This document shows, piece by piece, positions 1 to 6,518 of a stretch of 8,408 nt of DNA. The stretch covers positions 1 through 8,408 of the forward strand of contig DUTQ01000373.1 of the NCBI GenBank assembly GCA_012841995.1. Direction: 5' to 3'. Source of the DNA: Thermoanaerobacterales bacterium (GTDB lineage: Bacteria; Bacillota; Thermosediminibacteria; Thermosediminibacterales; Tepidanaerobacteraceae). The notes beneath the pieces were generated by a model that did no database searches, was not told where the DNA came from, and was given only the letters and a program-made list of their open reading frames with translations. The translations under genes and the position numbers were made by a program. How positions within the stretch are numbered: the stretch's first letter is position 1; the number at the start of each line of letters is the position of its first letter.

Positions 1-1
1 A

Positions 2-163
2 AATGCTATCTATCAATCTTGAAACTTAAAAGCCCAATTGGAAAGCGCGGCTTTTGAATTGGGCAAGACAATGACTTGGCCGCAGGTTGGTAAAAACTAT
101 GTAGATATCCTGACAAGCATAATAAGCCAAGATGCAGAAAGAAGGTATGTTAAGCGTGTATAA
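2..163 (+). pseudogene. 3' end of a GT4-like glycosyltransferase, reading frame interrupted
   Basis: From about position 26 to the TAA at 161-163 this frame encodes a tail typical of GT4 glycosyltransferases: a helix of the form LKAQLESAAFELG, then the KTMTWPQVGKNYVDIL segment (the usual W-x-x-V-x-x-Y terminal helix), then a short charged end. Upstream the same frame reads NAIYQS and meets a TGA at 20-22. Frame 3 reads MLSINLET and then a TAA at 27-29. Restoring the frame needs either one substitution (for example CGA to TGA at 20-22) or one missing T near 26-27. With so little upstream sequence I cannot tell true inactivation from a sequencing error, or from a stop that only trims the last helix. 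The gene lies directly before and overlaps the toroid gene, so it belongs to the same glycan cluster. The GT4 assignment rests only on this C-terminal tail. Confidence 0.55.
32..64. other. strong imperfect stem-loop inside the glycosyltransferase 3' end
   Basis: GCCCAATT at 32-39 pairs perfectly with AATTGGGC at 57-64. Inside it AAAGC (42-46) pairs with GCTTT (50-54) around a GCG loop. One G-T wobble and one G-G mismatch separate the two stems. There is no T-run after it on the + strand. On the - strand it is followed by a T-rich stretch (complement of 22-31), so it resembles an intrinsic terminator for antisense transcription. It overlaps codons that look like real protein, so its role is uncertain. 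Confidence 0.45.
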
Positions 164-1178
164 ACATCTTCTCAAAATGACCGATTCTACAGGGATACTA
201 CAATTTAGCAATAAATCAGAGCCGCTTATTGAAAGCGGATATACTGTTGATGATAATGCACGGGCCTTGATAGTAGCGGCAGGCATGGAAGAAATAGAAC
301 GAGAAAGGTTGTTACTGACTTATACGCGGTTTCTTAAAGACGCCCAGTCCACTGATGGCATTTGGCACAATTGGAAGATAAAAGAAGTATACTTGCCTGA
401 TATAAACTCTGAAGACAGTATAGGTAGAGGGATGTTAGCAGCCAGTTTTGCAGCAAACTGTGGTGTGCAGAAGGCTGAAGAAATGGCAAAGGGTGTTTTA
501 AAGCGTGCACTACCTGAAGCACTTAAAGTGCACTCGCCAAGAGCAACGGCCTATGTGCTTTTGGGATTGATAAAATTAGCTATATCTTATAAAAATAAAA
601 GGATTTTTTCTAATGCAAAACAGATGGCACAAAGGTTAATTAATCTATATGAGACAAACTGCTGTAGGGATTGGCACTGGTTTGAGGATAGATTAACATA
701 TTGCAATGCTCTATTGCCCCATTCCCTTTTTGGATATTATGCAATAACAGGTGATATCAAAGCCTTAAGAGTTGCTACAGATACATTAAACTTTTTATCG
801 GAATCACTTTTTCAAAAGGGTTATCTCAATATCGTGGGAAATAGAGGCTGGTGGAAAAAACAGAGTTTTATACCACCTTTTGACCAACAACCTGTTGATG
901 CGGCATCGATTATACTAGCATGTCTTCAGGCTTTCATTGCAACTGGTGATAGACAATTCATTTCACGTGCACAACTGGCATATCAATGGTACTGGGGAAA
1001 TAATATCAATAAAACGCCTTTATTTAATGAACAAACTCAAGGGTGCCATGATGCCCTAGTACCTGATGGAGTTAATTTAAATCAAGGGGCGGAGGCCGTT
1101 GTATCCTTTTTGATGGCACATCAGGTTTTAAATAACGTATTAAAAAAACATAAGCACATGTTAGTCCCTGCAGTATAA
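132..1178 (+). CDS. alpha/alpha-toroid-like carbohydrate-active protein, function unassigned
   Basis: This is a protein of up to 348 residues with no signal peptide or membrane segment, so it is probably cytosolic. Recognisable blocks are LLKMTDSTGILQ (13-24), YTVDDNARAL (37-46), a NSEDSIGRG block with E94-D95 and G98-R99, WHWFED (181-186) in a W-x-WFE-x-x-L-x-Y context followed by NALLPHSL, and FDQQPVDAA (250-258). Spaced helix pairs with conserved acidic and aromatic residues are typical of alpha/alpha-barrel glycan enzymes. From memory, homologues with the DDNARALI block sit beside or are fused to GT4 glycosyltransferases and near GH130 genes; I know of no proven reaction. The start is uncertain. 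ATG 132 has no clear Shine-Dalgarno. ATG 147 is possible. GTG 156 lies 10 nt after AGAAGG (140-145) and would shorten the overlap with the upstream gene to 8 bp. All three keep every conserved block. The overlap suggests translational coupling. Confidence 0.8.
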   Translation: MQKEGMLSVYKHLLKMTDSTGILQFSNKSEPLIESGYTVDDNARALIVAAGMEEIERERLLLTYTRFLKDAQSTDGIWHNWKIKEVYLPDINSEDSIGRGMLAASFAANCGVQKAEEMAKGVLKRALPEALKVHSPRATAYVLLGLIKLAISYKNKRIFSNAKQMAQRLINLYETNCCRDWHWFEDRLTYCNALLPHSLFGYYAITGDIKALRVATDTLNFLSESLFQKGYLNIVGNRGWWKKQSFIPPFDQQPVDAASIILACLQAFIATGDRQFISRAQLAYQWYWGNNINKTPLFNEQTQGCHDALVPDGVNLNQGAEAVVSFLMAHQVLNNVLKKHKHMLVPAV

Positions 1179-1193
1179 AGAGGAGGGGGCATA

Positions 1194-4100
1194 GTGGAAA
1201 ACAAGGAAATTTTAAATACTGAAGCCAAATTCTATGATGTTGTAGAAAATATTAAGAAACAACTGGGGGATTTAAGCCATGTTGATGTAATTATTGGAAT
1301 CCCCCTTTTTAATGAAATTGAAAATTTAAAAGATATAATTCACATTGCAAGTGAAAGCCTAAAGCATGATAATGTAAGTAAACTGGTTGTTTGTATAGGT
1401 GATCAAAGGGTACAAGATATAATAGATAATAATATTAAAAAATCTGATTTTAAGGGTTTATTTGGGTACACAATGCCATCAGGTATAAGTGAAAGAGGTT
1501 ATTATATTAGGGCTATATTAGAGATAGCAAGATATATGGGAGCAGATCTAGTGGTATTAGAGACAGATTTAGAAAAAAACAGTAGCATTGAATTGAAAGA
1601 TTTCATGATAGAAAGAGTTTTAAAACCTGTGGCAAAAGATTATGATATGGCAATTGGGCGCTTTAGGAGACATCCTTTTGAAAACATGAGTGTACCACTT
1701 TTTTTTTCACCGCTTTATACATGTTTTTATTCAACAAATTTAATAGATCCAATTAGTGGCATTTTTGCTATGTCCCATGATTTTGTGGAAGAGTTTTGTA
1801 TCGAATTTGATCAATTTCATATAAATACAGCAGGATATGGAATAAATCAATGGATAATAACAACTGCTTGTAAAAAGAAAAAGGCTATTTGTGAAGTCGA
1901 TTTAGGGGCAAAGCAAGCCCCTACATTTTTCGGCAAACAAGATATTATTTTCAAAGATATGTTAAAGAGTTTTTTCGAGTGTATTAAAAGAGATGAAGAA
2001 ATCTGGTTAAAAGATGGTTTTATAATTAGCACCCCGGATTATTTTATGAGTGACAGTTGGGAAAAACCTGCAGATGTAATAAGCGATATCAGTGAGCTCA
2101 TAGCCTCGTTTAAACATGGTTTTTATAATTACAGAGATTTTCTAAATGTTGTATTAGACAATGAAACCTTAAATCACCTTGCGTCATTGGCCAAAACACC
2201 TTTAGATTCTTATAATTTTCCTTTACATCTTTGGGCAGAAATCGTATATGATTTTATATTGGCCTTTGGTTTTTGTCATGATATAGATTATGAGGATTTA
2301 TTTGGAGCCCTTGCTATTATATTTGATGGAGTATCAGCTAGCTATATAAAACAGATATCAGTAAAACAAAAAAGCTTGCCAGATAAAGCAAGTGATGAGA
2401 AAATACTCTATGCTAAAGCTACAGATATGTTTGATAAGAGCGTTCGGACGTTTTTAAAATTAAGACAGAATTTTATAATTGAGTGGAATAAAAAGGCTGA
2501 AAAAACAAGACCTGTAATCACTCCTTTAGACTATTTGGAATTCATACCAGGGATTCCTATAGTTTTACCAAAGAAGATAAGTGGGCCTAGAAAAAAAGTC
2601 ATTACGACTGGTGATGTTTTTAAACGACTTCAAAAAAAGTATAAAGATGAGTTCGAGGATTTTATGCACAGCATTGGCATTGACACCACAGCACCTCCAT
2701 CTTATATAGGTAAAAAGTATATGGATTTTATGTCAGAGCTGGAGAAGACAGTTGATAAACTGTGTCCAGGTGATTTATTTACAGTAGAGGGAACAAAAGA
2801 AGTGGCAAAAAATATTTTTAATATTTTTCCCCACCGCAGTGTGACTGCTGTAAAATGGGAGGTTTTACGTAAGTTATTGTTTGAATTTCCTCCGGGGAAC
2901 CTTGTGCTTAGACTTGGCATGAGAAACATGCGTGAGCTCCTAGACAGTATGGATGTACGAGATATATTGACACTTGCACAATTTACAGAGGATAAGGATT
3001 ATTTTGATCGTATCTTTCTTTGGTTAGAAGATAATTTAAGGCCTGACAGTTTTGAACAAGTAGAGTTAAAGACAATTGTTGTTGAACGCAACAATTTTCC
3101 AGGTGTAGGTGAACTTAAGGAAGTAACTGACTTAAATAGACTTACGGCACGCATAGCGGTAACAAATCTGGGGAAGGGGATGGGTGGCAACTATCCGAAC
3201 CTTCGCTATTTTACACGGATATGTAAGAGTATTGTTGAGGCAGAACATTTTTCAGATTTATGGATTTCATATATTAAAGAGAGAAAAGAAGTTGGAAGAA
3301 AATTTACCAATTCCATATTAGGCCACTATGGAAAAGCCTTATTTTCTTGTCATCGCATTTTTGAAAATTTTCACCACAGAGAGCTTGTCATAAGACTAAA
3401 AATTCTCGCCAAGGAGCTTGAATTAAAAAATGAAAAAGATGCATCTAAAATGATCGATGCGATGGCAAAAGGGCATGGCTTAAATCTAGTGTTAAAAGAT
3501 GGGACTTTTCTTCCCTGTTCTGCATGGACTTGGGCTAGCTTTAGTTTTAAAGGTGGGGAAGGTATTCCCACACCATTGTTTTTGCATGTTGAAAGAGATT
3601 GGTTTAATCATGATTTGTTAGAAGAAATATACAAAGAGATGGGATATAATCCTAAATATATAATGAATCAGGTTTTTCAATTTATAAGCCAAGGAAGAGA
3701 AAGTGTAGATCTTATCGACACGTTGCTGGGTGTAAAGCCATCCTCTGAAACGATAGTAGTCCAAGAGCTGGATAACTGGCCAGAAGCAGAACAGTTAAAG
3801 CGATATGCGGGAAACCCTATTTTAGATCCAATCCCTGAACACTGGTGGGAAAACAAGTATGTATTGAATGCAGCCGCAATAAGGATTAAGGACAAGGTTT
3901 ATCTTTTATATAGGGCTTTTGGTCAAGATAAAATTTCAAGAATAGGTCTTGCCATATCAGATGGTTACAGGATCATAAAGAGGTTTGATAAACCAATTTT
4001 TGTACCTGAAAGGCAAGAAGAGAGAATGGGTTGTGAAGATCCCAGAGTAGTAATAATAGATAATGAAATAATCATGCTCTACACGGCTTATGATGGTGTT

Positions 4101-4748
4101 GTGGCCCAAATTGCCGCAGCTTCAATTGCGGTAAAAGATTTTTTAAACGGAGATTTTGATAAGTGGAAAAGAAGAGGATATGCCTTTCCAGGGCTCTGGA
4201 ATAAAGATGCTATATTAATCCCTGAAAAAATCGATGGCAAGTATGCCATATATCATCGCATAGAACCTAGTATTTGGATGGCTTACTCAGATGAACTAGT
4301 TTTCCCATGGCCCACACAGGGCCACAAGATAGTTATGGGCCCAAGATCAGGAATGATGTGGGATTCGGCCAAAATAGGTGCAGGTAGCCAGCCTATAAAA
4401 ACCAGGTATGGTTGGCTTATGATATATCACGGAGTTGATCAGGAGATGTATTATAGATTAGGAGTAATTCTCGTTGATTTAAATAATCCCGAAAGATTGC
4501 TTTATCGTTCTCCAAATCCGGTTTTATCTCCAGAAACAGAGTGTGAAATAGGTGAGCAAGGATGTTGGGTACCAAACGTAGTTTTTACGTGTGGGGCTGT
4601 CCCAGCAGTGGATAAAGAAATATTAGATGATGAAGACGAGATATTGGTTTATTATGGTGCAGCAGATACAAATATATGTCTTGCTACAGGCAAAGTAAAA
4701 GGATTGATCCCGGAAAAAATAAGGATGAGAATAAAACAAAGAACCTAA
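1194..4748 (+). CDS. three-module GT81/GT2-like glycosyltransferase - unknown middle - GH130 phosphorylase
   Basis: The protein has 1184 residues, a GTG start, and AGGAGG at 1181-1186 with a 7-nt spacer. It lies 15 bp after the toroid gene, so the two are probably cotranscribed. Module 1 (about 30-430) is a GT-A glycosyltransferase: VDVIIGIPLFNE (30-41) is the first nucleotide-binding strand, ETD (123-125) sits where DxD is expected, DPISG is at 185-189, and a later W-x-x-IVYDF block is typical of glucosyl-3-phosphoglycerate-synthase-like enzymes. Module 2 (about 440-865) is mostly helical by eye and matches nothing I know. Module 3 (about 870-1180) is GH130: GNPIL near its start, GCEDPRV with D949 as the expected general acid, N1003-K1004-D1005 plus PEKI, H1021-R1022, and YHGVD (1078-1082). 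The basic residues favour phosphorolysis over hydrolysis. I see no signal peptide or transmembrane helix, so it should act in the cytosol. Inferred role: making and trimming or recycling a beta-mannoside or related glycan. The sugar donor and product are not determined by the sequence. Confidence 0.85.
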   Translation: MENKEILNTEAKFYDVVENIKKQLGDLSHVDVIIGIPLFNEIENLKDIIHIASESLKHDNVSKLVVCIGDQRVQDIIDNNIKKSDFKGLFGYTMPSGISERGYYIRAILEIARYMGADLVVLETDLEKNSSIELKDFMIERVLKPVAKDYDMAIGRFRRHPFENMSVPLFFSPLYTCFYSTNLIDPISGIFAMSHDFVEEFCIEFDQFHINTAGYGINQWIITTACKKKKAICEVDLGAKQAPTFFGKQDIIFKDMLKSFFECIKRDEEIWLKDGFIISTPDYFMSDSWEKPADVISDISELIASFKHGFYNYRDFLNVVLDNETLNHLASLAKTPLDSYNFPLHLWAEIVYDFILAFGFCHDIDYEDLFGALAIIFDGVSASYIKQISVKQKSLPDKASDEKILYAKATDMFDKSVRTFLKLRQNFIIEWNKKAEKTRPVITPLDYLEFIPGIPIVLPKKISGPRKKVITTGDVFKRLQKKYKDEFEDFMHSIGIDTTAPPSYIGKKYMDFMSELEKTVDKLCPGDLFTVEGTKEVAKNIFNIFPHRSVTAVKWEVLRKLLFEFPPGNLVLRLGMRNMRELLDSMDVRDILTLAQFTEDKDYFDRIFLWLEDNLRPDSFEQVELKTIVVERNNFPGVGELKEVTDLNRLTARIAVTNLGKGMGGNYPNLRYFTRICKSIVEAEHFSDLWISYIKERKEVGRKFTNSILGHYGKALFSCHRIFENFHHRELVIRLKILAKELELKNEKDASKMIDAMAKGHGLNLVLKDGTFLPCSAWTWASFSFKGGEGIPTPLFLHVERDWFNHDLLEEIYKEMGYNPKYIMNQVFQFISQGRESVDLIDTLLGVKPSSETIVVQELDNWPEAEQLKRYAGNPILDPIPEHWWENKYVLNAAAIRIKDKVYLLYRAFGQDKISRIGLAISDGYRIIKRFDKPIFVPERQEERMGCEDPRVVIIDNEIIMLYTAYDGVVAQIAAASIAVKDFLNGDFDKWKRRGYAFPGLWNKDAILIPEKIDGKYAIYHRIEPSIWMAYSDELVFPWPTQGHKIVMGPRSGMMWDSAKIGAGSQPIKTRYGWLMIYHGVDQEMYYRLGVILVDLNNPERLLYRSPNPVLSPETECEIGEQGCWVPNVVFTCGAVPAVDKEILDDEDEILVYYGAADTNICLATGKVKGLIPEKIRMRIKQRT

Positions 4749-5551
4749 ATAGGGCTATACTTTTCCATTATTTCGTATAAGAGGTGGGCGATGCCATTGT
4801 TATTGTTATCTTTTGTAGTATATTTTGCCCATTTTTTTACTTCTTGTTTAGCATTTCCCATGGCTACACCATAACCTGCAATTTTAATCATTGAAAGATC
4901 ATTCATTTGATCCCCAACTGCTACAACTTTTTTTAATGGTATTTTTAAGAACTCACATAAATTTTTCAATCCCTCTCCTTTAGAGATATTATTTGGCAAA
5001 ACATCCATGTATACATCATCCGTTTGTACAAAATTTATATCTTTTTTGATCTTCTGCTCGAGGCTTAACAGCATGTCTCGTGCTTTTTTTACATTTCCAA
5101 CTAAGAGTATTTTATTTACTTTATTAAATTTTTTAATTTCTTCTAATTGTTCAAGTTTCACATCTCTTTGTTTTTCTAAATAAAGCTCATGAGCAGGTTT
5201 AAAATCTGGAATGAAGATTTTATCCTTATAAAAGGTCATGATTCCAAAATCACTATCTATAAAAAGATCTATTACCTGCTCAAAAATTGTTTCATCTACA
5301 TAATTGGAATATATTACACCTTTTTTGGGGTCAAAAAGCTCACCACCGTTGAGAAGAATCATTGGCATATCTATATTTAAGATTCTCAATAAAGGCAAGA
5401 CAGTTTTTTGGCTACGGCCAGTTGCAATCGTAAACATACCACCTTTTTCCCTATACTTATTTATTGCAATTAAGTTTTCTTTAGATACTTTTTTTTCATC
5501 TGTAAGTAGTGTTCCGTCCAAGTCGGCAACTACGAGTGGATAGTTGTCCAT
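4745..5551 (-). CDS. Cof-type HAD-superfamily phosphatase (HAD-IIB)
   Basis: This 268-residue protein has the usual length for Cof/YidA-type HAD phosphatases, cytosolic enzymes that remove phosphate from sugar phosphates, nucleotides or cofactors. All four HAD motifs are visible: DLDGTLL with nucleophile D10 and acid/base D12, TIATGRS with T44, K191 in SKGEGL, and GDQMND with D214 and D218. The type-IIB cap lies between motifs II and III. The start at 5551 is preferred because GGAGGG lies 6 nt upstream and a candidate promoter lies inside the longer open frame that reaches 5635. The TAG stop at 4747-4745 overlaps the TAA of the convergent fusion gene. The neighbouring glycan genes make a sugar-phosphate substrate attractive, but it is transcribed separately from them and family members are promiscuous, so the substrate is unknown. 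Confidence 0.9.
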   Translation of the reverse strand: MDNYPLVVADLDGTLLTDEKKVSKENLIAINKYREKGGMFTIATGRSQKTVLPLLRILNIDMPMILLNGGELFDPKKGVIYSNYVDETIFEQVIDLFIDSDFGIMTFYKDKIFIPDFKPAHELYLEKQRDVKLEQLEEIKKFNKVNKILLVGNVKKARDMLLSLEQKIKKDINFVQTDDVYMDVLPNNISKGEGLKNLCEFLKIPLKKVVAVGDQMNDLSMIKIAGYGVAMGNAKQEVKKWAKYTTKDNNNNGIAHLLYEIMEKYSPI

Positions 5552-5557
5552 TATTGT

Positions 5558-5563
5558 CCCTCC
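5558..5563 (-). promoter_or_regulatory. ribosome binding site deciding the HAD start
   Basis: On the - strand GGAGGG stands 6 nt before the ATG at 5551. The alternative upstream ATG codons (5635, 5623, 5584) have no comparable site, so this one fixes the shorter protein. Confidence 0.8.
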
Positions 5564-5605
5564 ATTTTTATGATTTTCCGACATATTATTTTGCCTTGAA
5601 ATGGT

Positions 5606-5635
5606 ATTATAATACAAATTCATGAATAATGCCAT
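5606..5635 (-). promoter_or_regulatory. candidate sigma-A promoter for the HAD gene
   Basis: On the - strand a perfect TATAAT occupies 5611-5606. ATGGCA (5635-5630) sits 18 nt upstream and matches 4 of 6 positions of TTGACA. Transcription would begin near 5599 and give a leader of roughly 50 nt. The -35 match is weak, so the assignment rests mainly on the -10 element and its position. Confidence 0.5.
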
Positions 5636-5646
5636 ATACTTTACTT

Positions 5647-5662
5647 ATGAACTTCAGTTCAT
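5647..5662. promoter_or_regulatory. GAAC-N4-GTTC palindrome, possible operator
   Basis: ATGAACT (5647-5653) and AGTTCAT (5656-5662) form a perfect 7-bp inverted repeat with a 2-nt centre. The core GAAC-TTCA-GTTC has the arm sequence and spacing of the Gram-positive LexA (DinR) box, but the flanks are T/A rather than C/G and the inner four bases depart from the usual R-N-R-Y pattern. It lies between the two divergent candidate promoters and overlaps neither, which weakens the operator case. Confidence 0.3.
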
Positions 5663-5694
5663 GCCTGATAGTATATATTGAAGGATATCGAATG

Positions 5695-5724
5695 TTGAGG
5701 AAACAGAGGGTTAGATGTTATACT
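5695..5724 (+). promoter_or_regulatory. candidate sigma-A promoter for ftsE-ftsX
   Basis: TTGAGG (5695-5700) is followed after 18 bp by TATACT (5719-5724), preceded by a TGT that makes an extended -10 (TG-n-TATACT). Transcription would start near 5731 and leave a leader of about 105 nt before the ftsE start. I see no riboswitch or terminator-like fold in that leader. Confidence 0.6.
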
Positions 5725-5825
5725 TTAAAATGGATTGTAGCAAAGCTTGAGAATTACTATATATTAAACACAATTTATGAAGGATTTTTAATGTTTTCGT
5801 CGAAGTCTAAATTAATATCATAAAT

Positions 5826-5832
5826 GGAGTGA
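5826..5832 (+). promoter_or_regulatory. ribosome binding site deciding the TTG start of ftsE
   Basis: GGAGTGA (5826-5832) with an 8-nt gap from GGAG places the start at TTG 5838. A GTG at 5829 in the same frame would lie inside this site, so it cannot use it as a binding site. Confidence 0.7.
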
Positions 5833-5837
5833 TATTA

Positions 5838-6518
5838 TTGATAGAAATGTACGGGGTTTCGAAGGCTTATAACAAAGGCCCTGTTGCCCTTAAGGATATA
5901 AATTTGAAGATAGAGAAAGGTGAATTTGTTTTTATTGTCGGGCCTAGTGGAGCAGGAAAATCTACTATGATTAAACTGCTATTTCGAGAAGAACTTCCAA
6001 CTAAAGGCCAAATATTTTTTTGTGGAAAAAATATAACGCGCATGAAACCTAGAGAGATCCCATATATAAGGCGGCGTATAGGTATGGTATTTCAAGATTT
6101 TAGACTTATTCCACAAAAAACCGTATATGAGAACATAGCTTTTGCGCTACAGGTTGTTGAGGCACCACAGAGGGAGATAAATAGAAAGGTGCCACAAGTA
6201 CTGGAAATGGTTGGATTACCCCATAAAGCCAAGGCGATGCCAGGGGAACTTTCAGGTGGAGAGCAGCAAAGAGTTGCATTGGCAAGGGCGATTGTCAATA
6301 ACCCAGATGCACTTGTAGCAGATGAACCTACAGGAAATTTAGATCCGGATACATCATGGGAGATCATGAAATTGTTAAGTGATATAAACAAGAGGGGTAC
6401 TACGATAATTGTTGCAACTCATGCTCGTGAGTTGGTGGATTCTATGAAAAAAAGGGTAATACAACTAGATAAGGGCTATATAGTGCGAGATGAAGCAAGA
6501 GGTGCATATCGAAAATGA
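5838..6518 (+). CDS. ftsE: cell division ABC transporter ATP-binding protein FtsE
   Basis: FtsE is the cytosolic ATPase of the FtsEX complex, which drives conformational changes in FtsX to activate peptidoglycan hydrolases at the division site or along the sidewall. The 226-residue product carries a complete ABC set: Walker A GPSGAGKST (35-43, K41), Q-loop Q86 in VFQDFRL, signature LSGGEQQR (138-145), Walker B LVADEPTGNLD with D162 and E163, and switch H195. The VFQDFRL sequence and the short length are characteristic of FtsE rather than of other ABC ATPases. Start TTG 5838 gives the usual MIEMxxVSKxY amino end and fits the Shine-Dalgarno. The stop overlaps the ftsX start by 4 bp (ATGA), indicating translational coupling and roughly equal synthesis of the two subunits. 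Confidence 0.95.
   Translation: MIEMYGVSKAYNKGPVALKDINLKIEKGEFVFIVGPSGAGKSTMIKLLFREELPTKGQIFFCGKNITRMKPREIPYIRRRIGMVFQDFRLIPQKTVYENIAFALQVVEAPQREINRKVPQVLEMVGLPHKAKAMPGELSGGEQQRVALARAIVNNPDALVADEPTGNLDPDTSWEIMKLLSDINKRGTTIIVATHARELVDSMKKRVIQLDKGYIVRDEARGAYRK

Noticed and set aside
20..29. Programmed frameshift or TGA recoding in the upstream transferase
   Set aside because: No slippery heptamer is present, the shift needed would be -1 at a site without one, and all other genes in the window read TGA as stop and use TGG for Trp.
26..286. 86-codon - strand open frame at the window start
   Set aside because: It lies antisense to the transferase tail and the toroid gene, which have convincing protein motifs, and shows no recognisable domain.
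4308..4324. Perfect 6-bp inverted repeat TGGCCC / GGGCCA with a 5-nt loop
   Set aside because: It lies within the conserved GH130 coding region, has no T-run after it, and is short enough to arise from codon choice.
5552..5635. 28-residue amino-terminal extension of the HAD protein
   Set aside because: The extension lacks a ribosome binding site, contains the probable -10 element, and precedes the normal Cof start; GGAGGG fixes the start at 5551.
5629..5823. 64-codon + strand open frame in the intergenic region
   Set aside because: It has no Shine-Dalgarno, overlaps the palindrome and both candidate promoter elements, and its composition (rich in Y, L, K, I) is what AT-rich noncoding DNA gives.
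6092..6391. 99-codon - strand open frame within ftsE
   Set aside because: It mirrors the conserved ABC motifs of ftsE in a complementary frame and has no features of its own.
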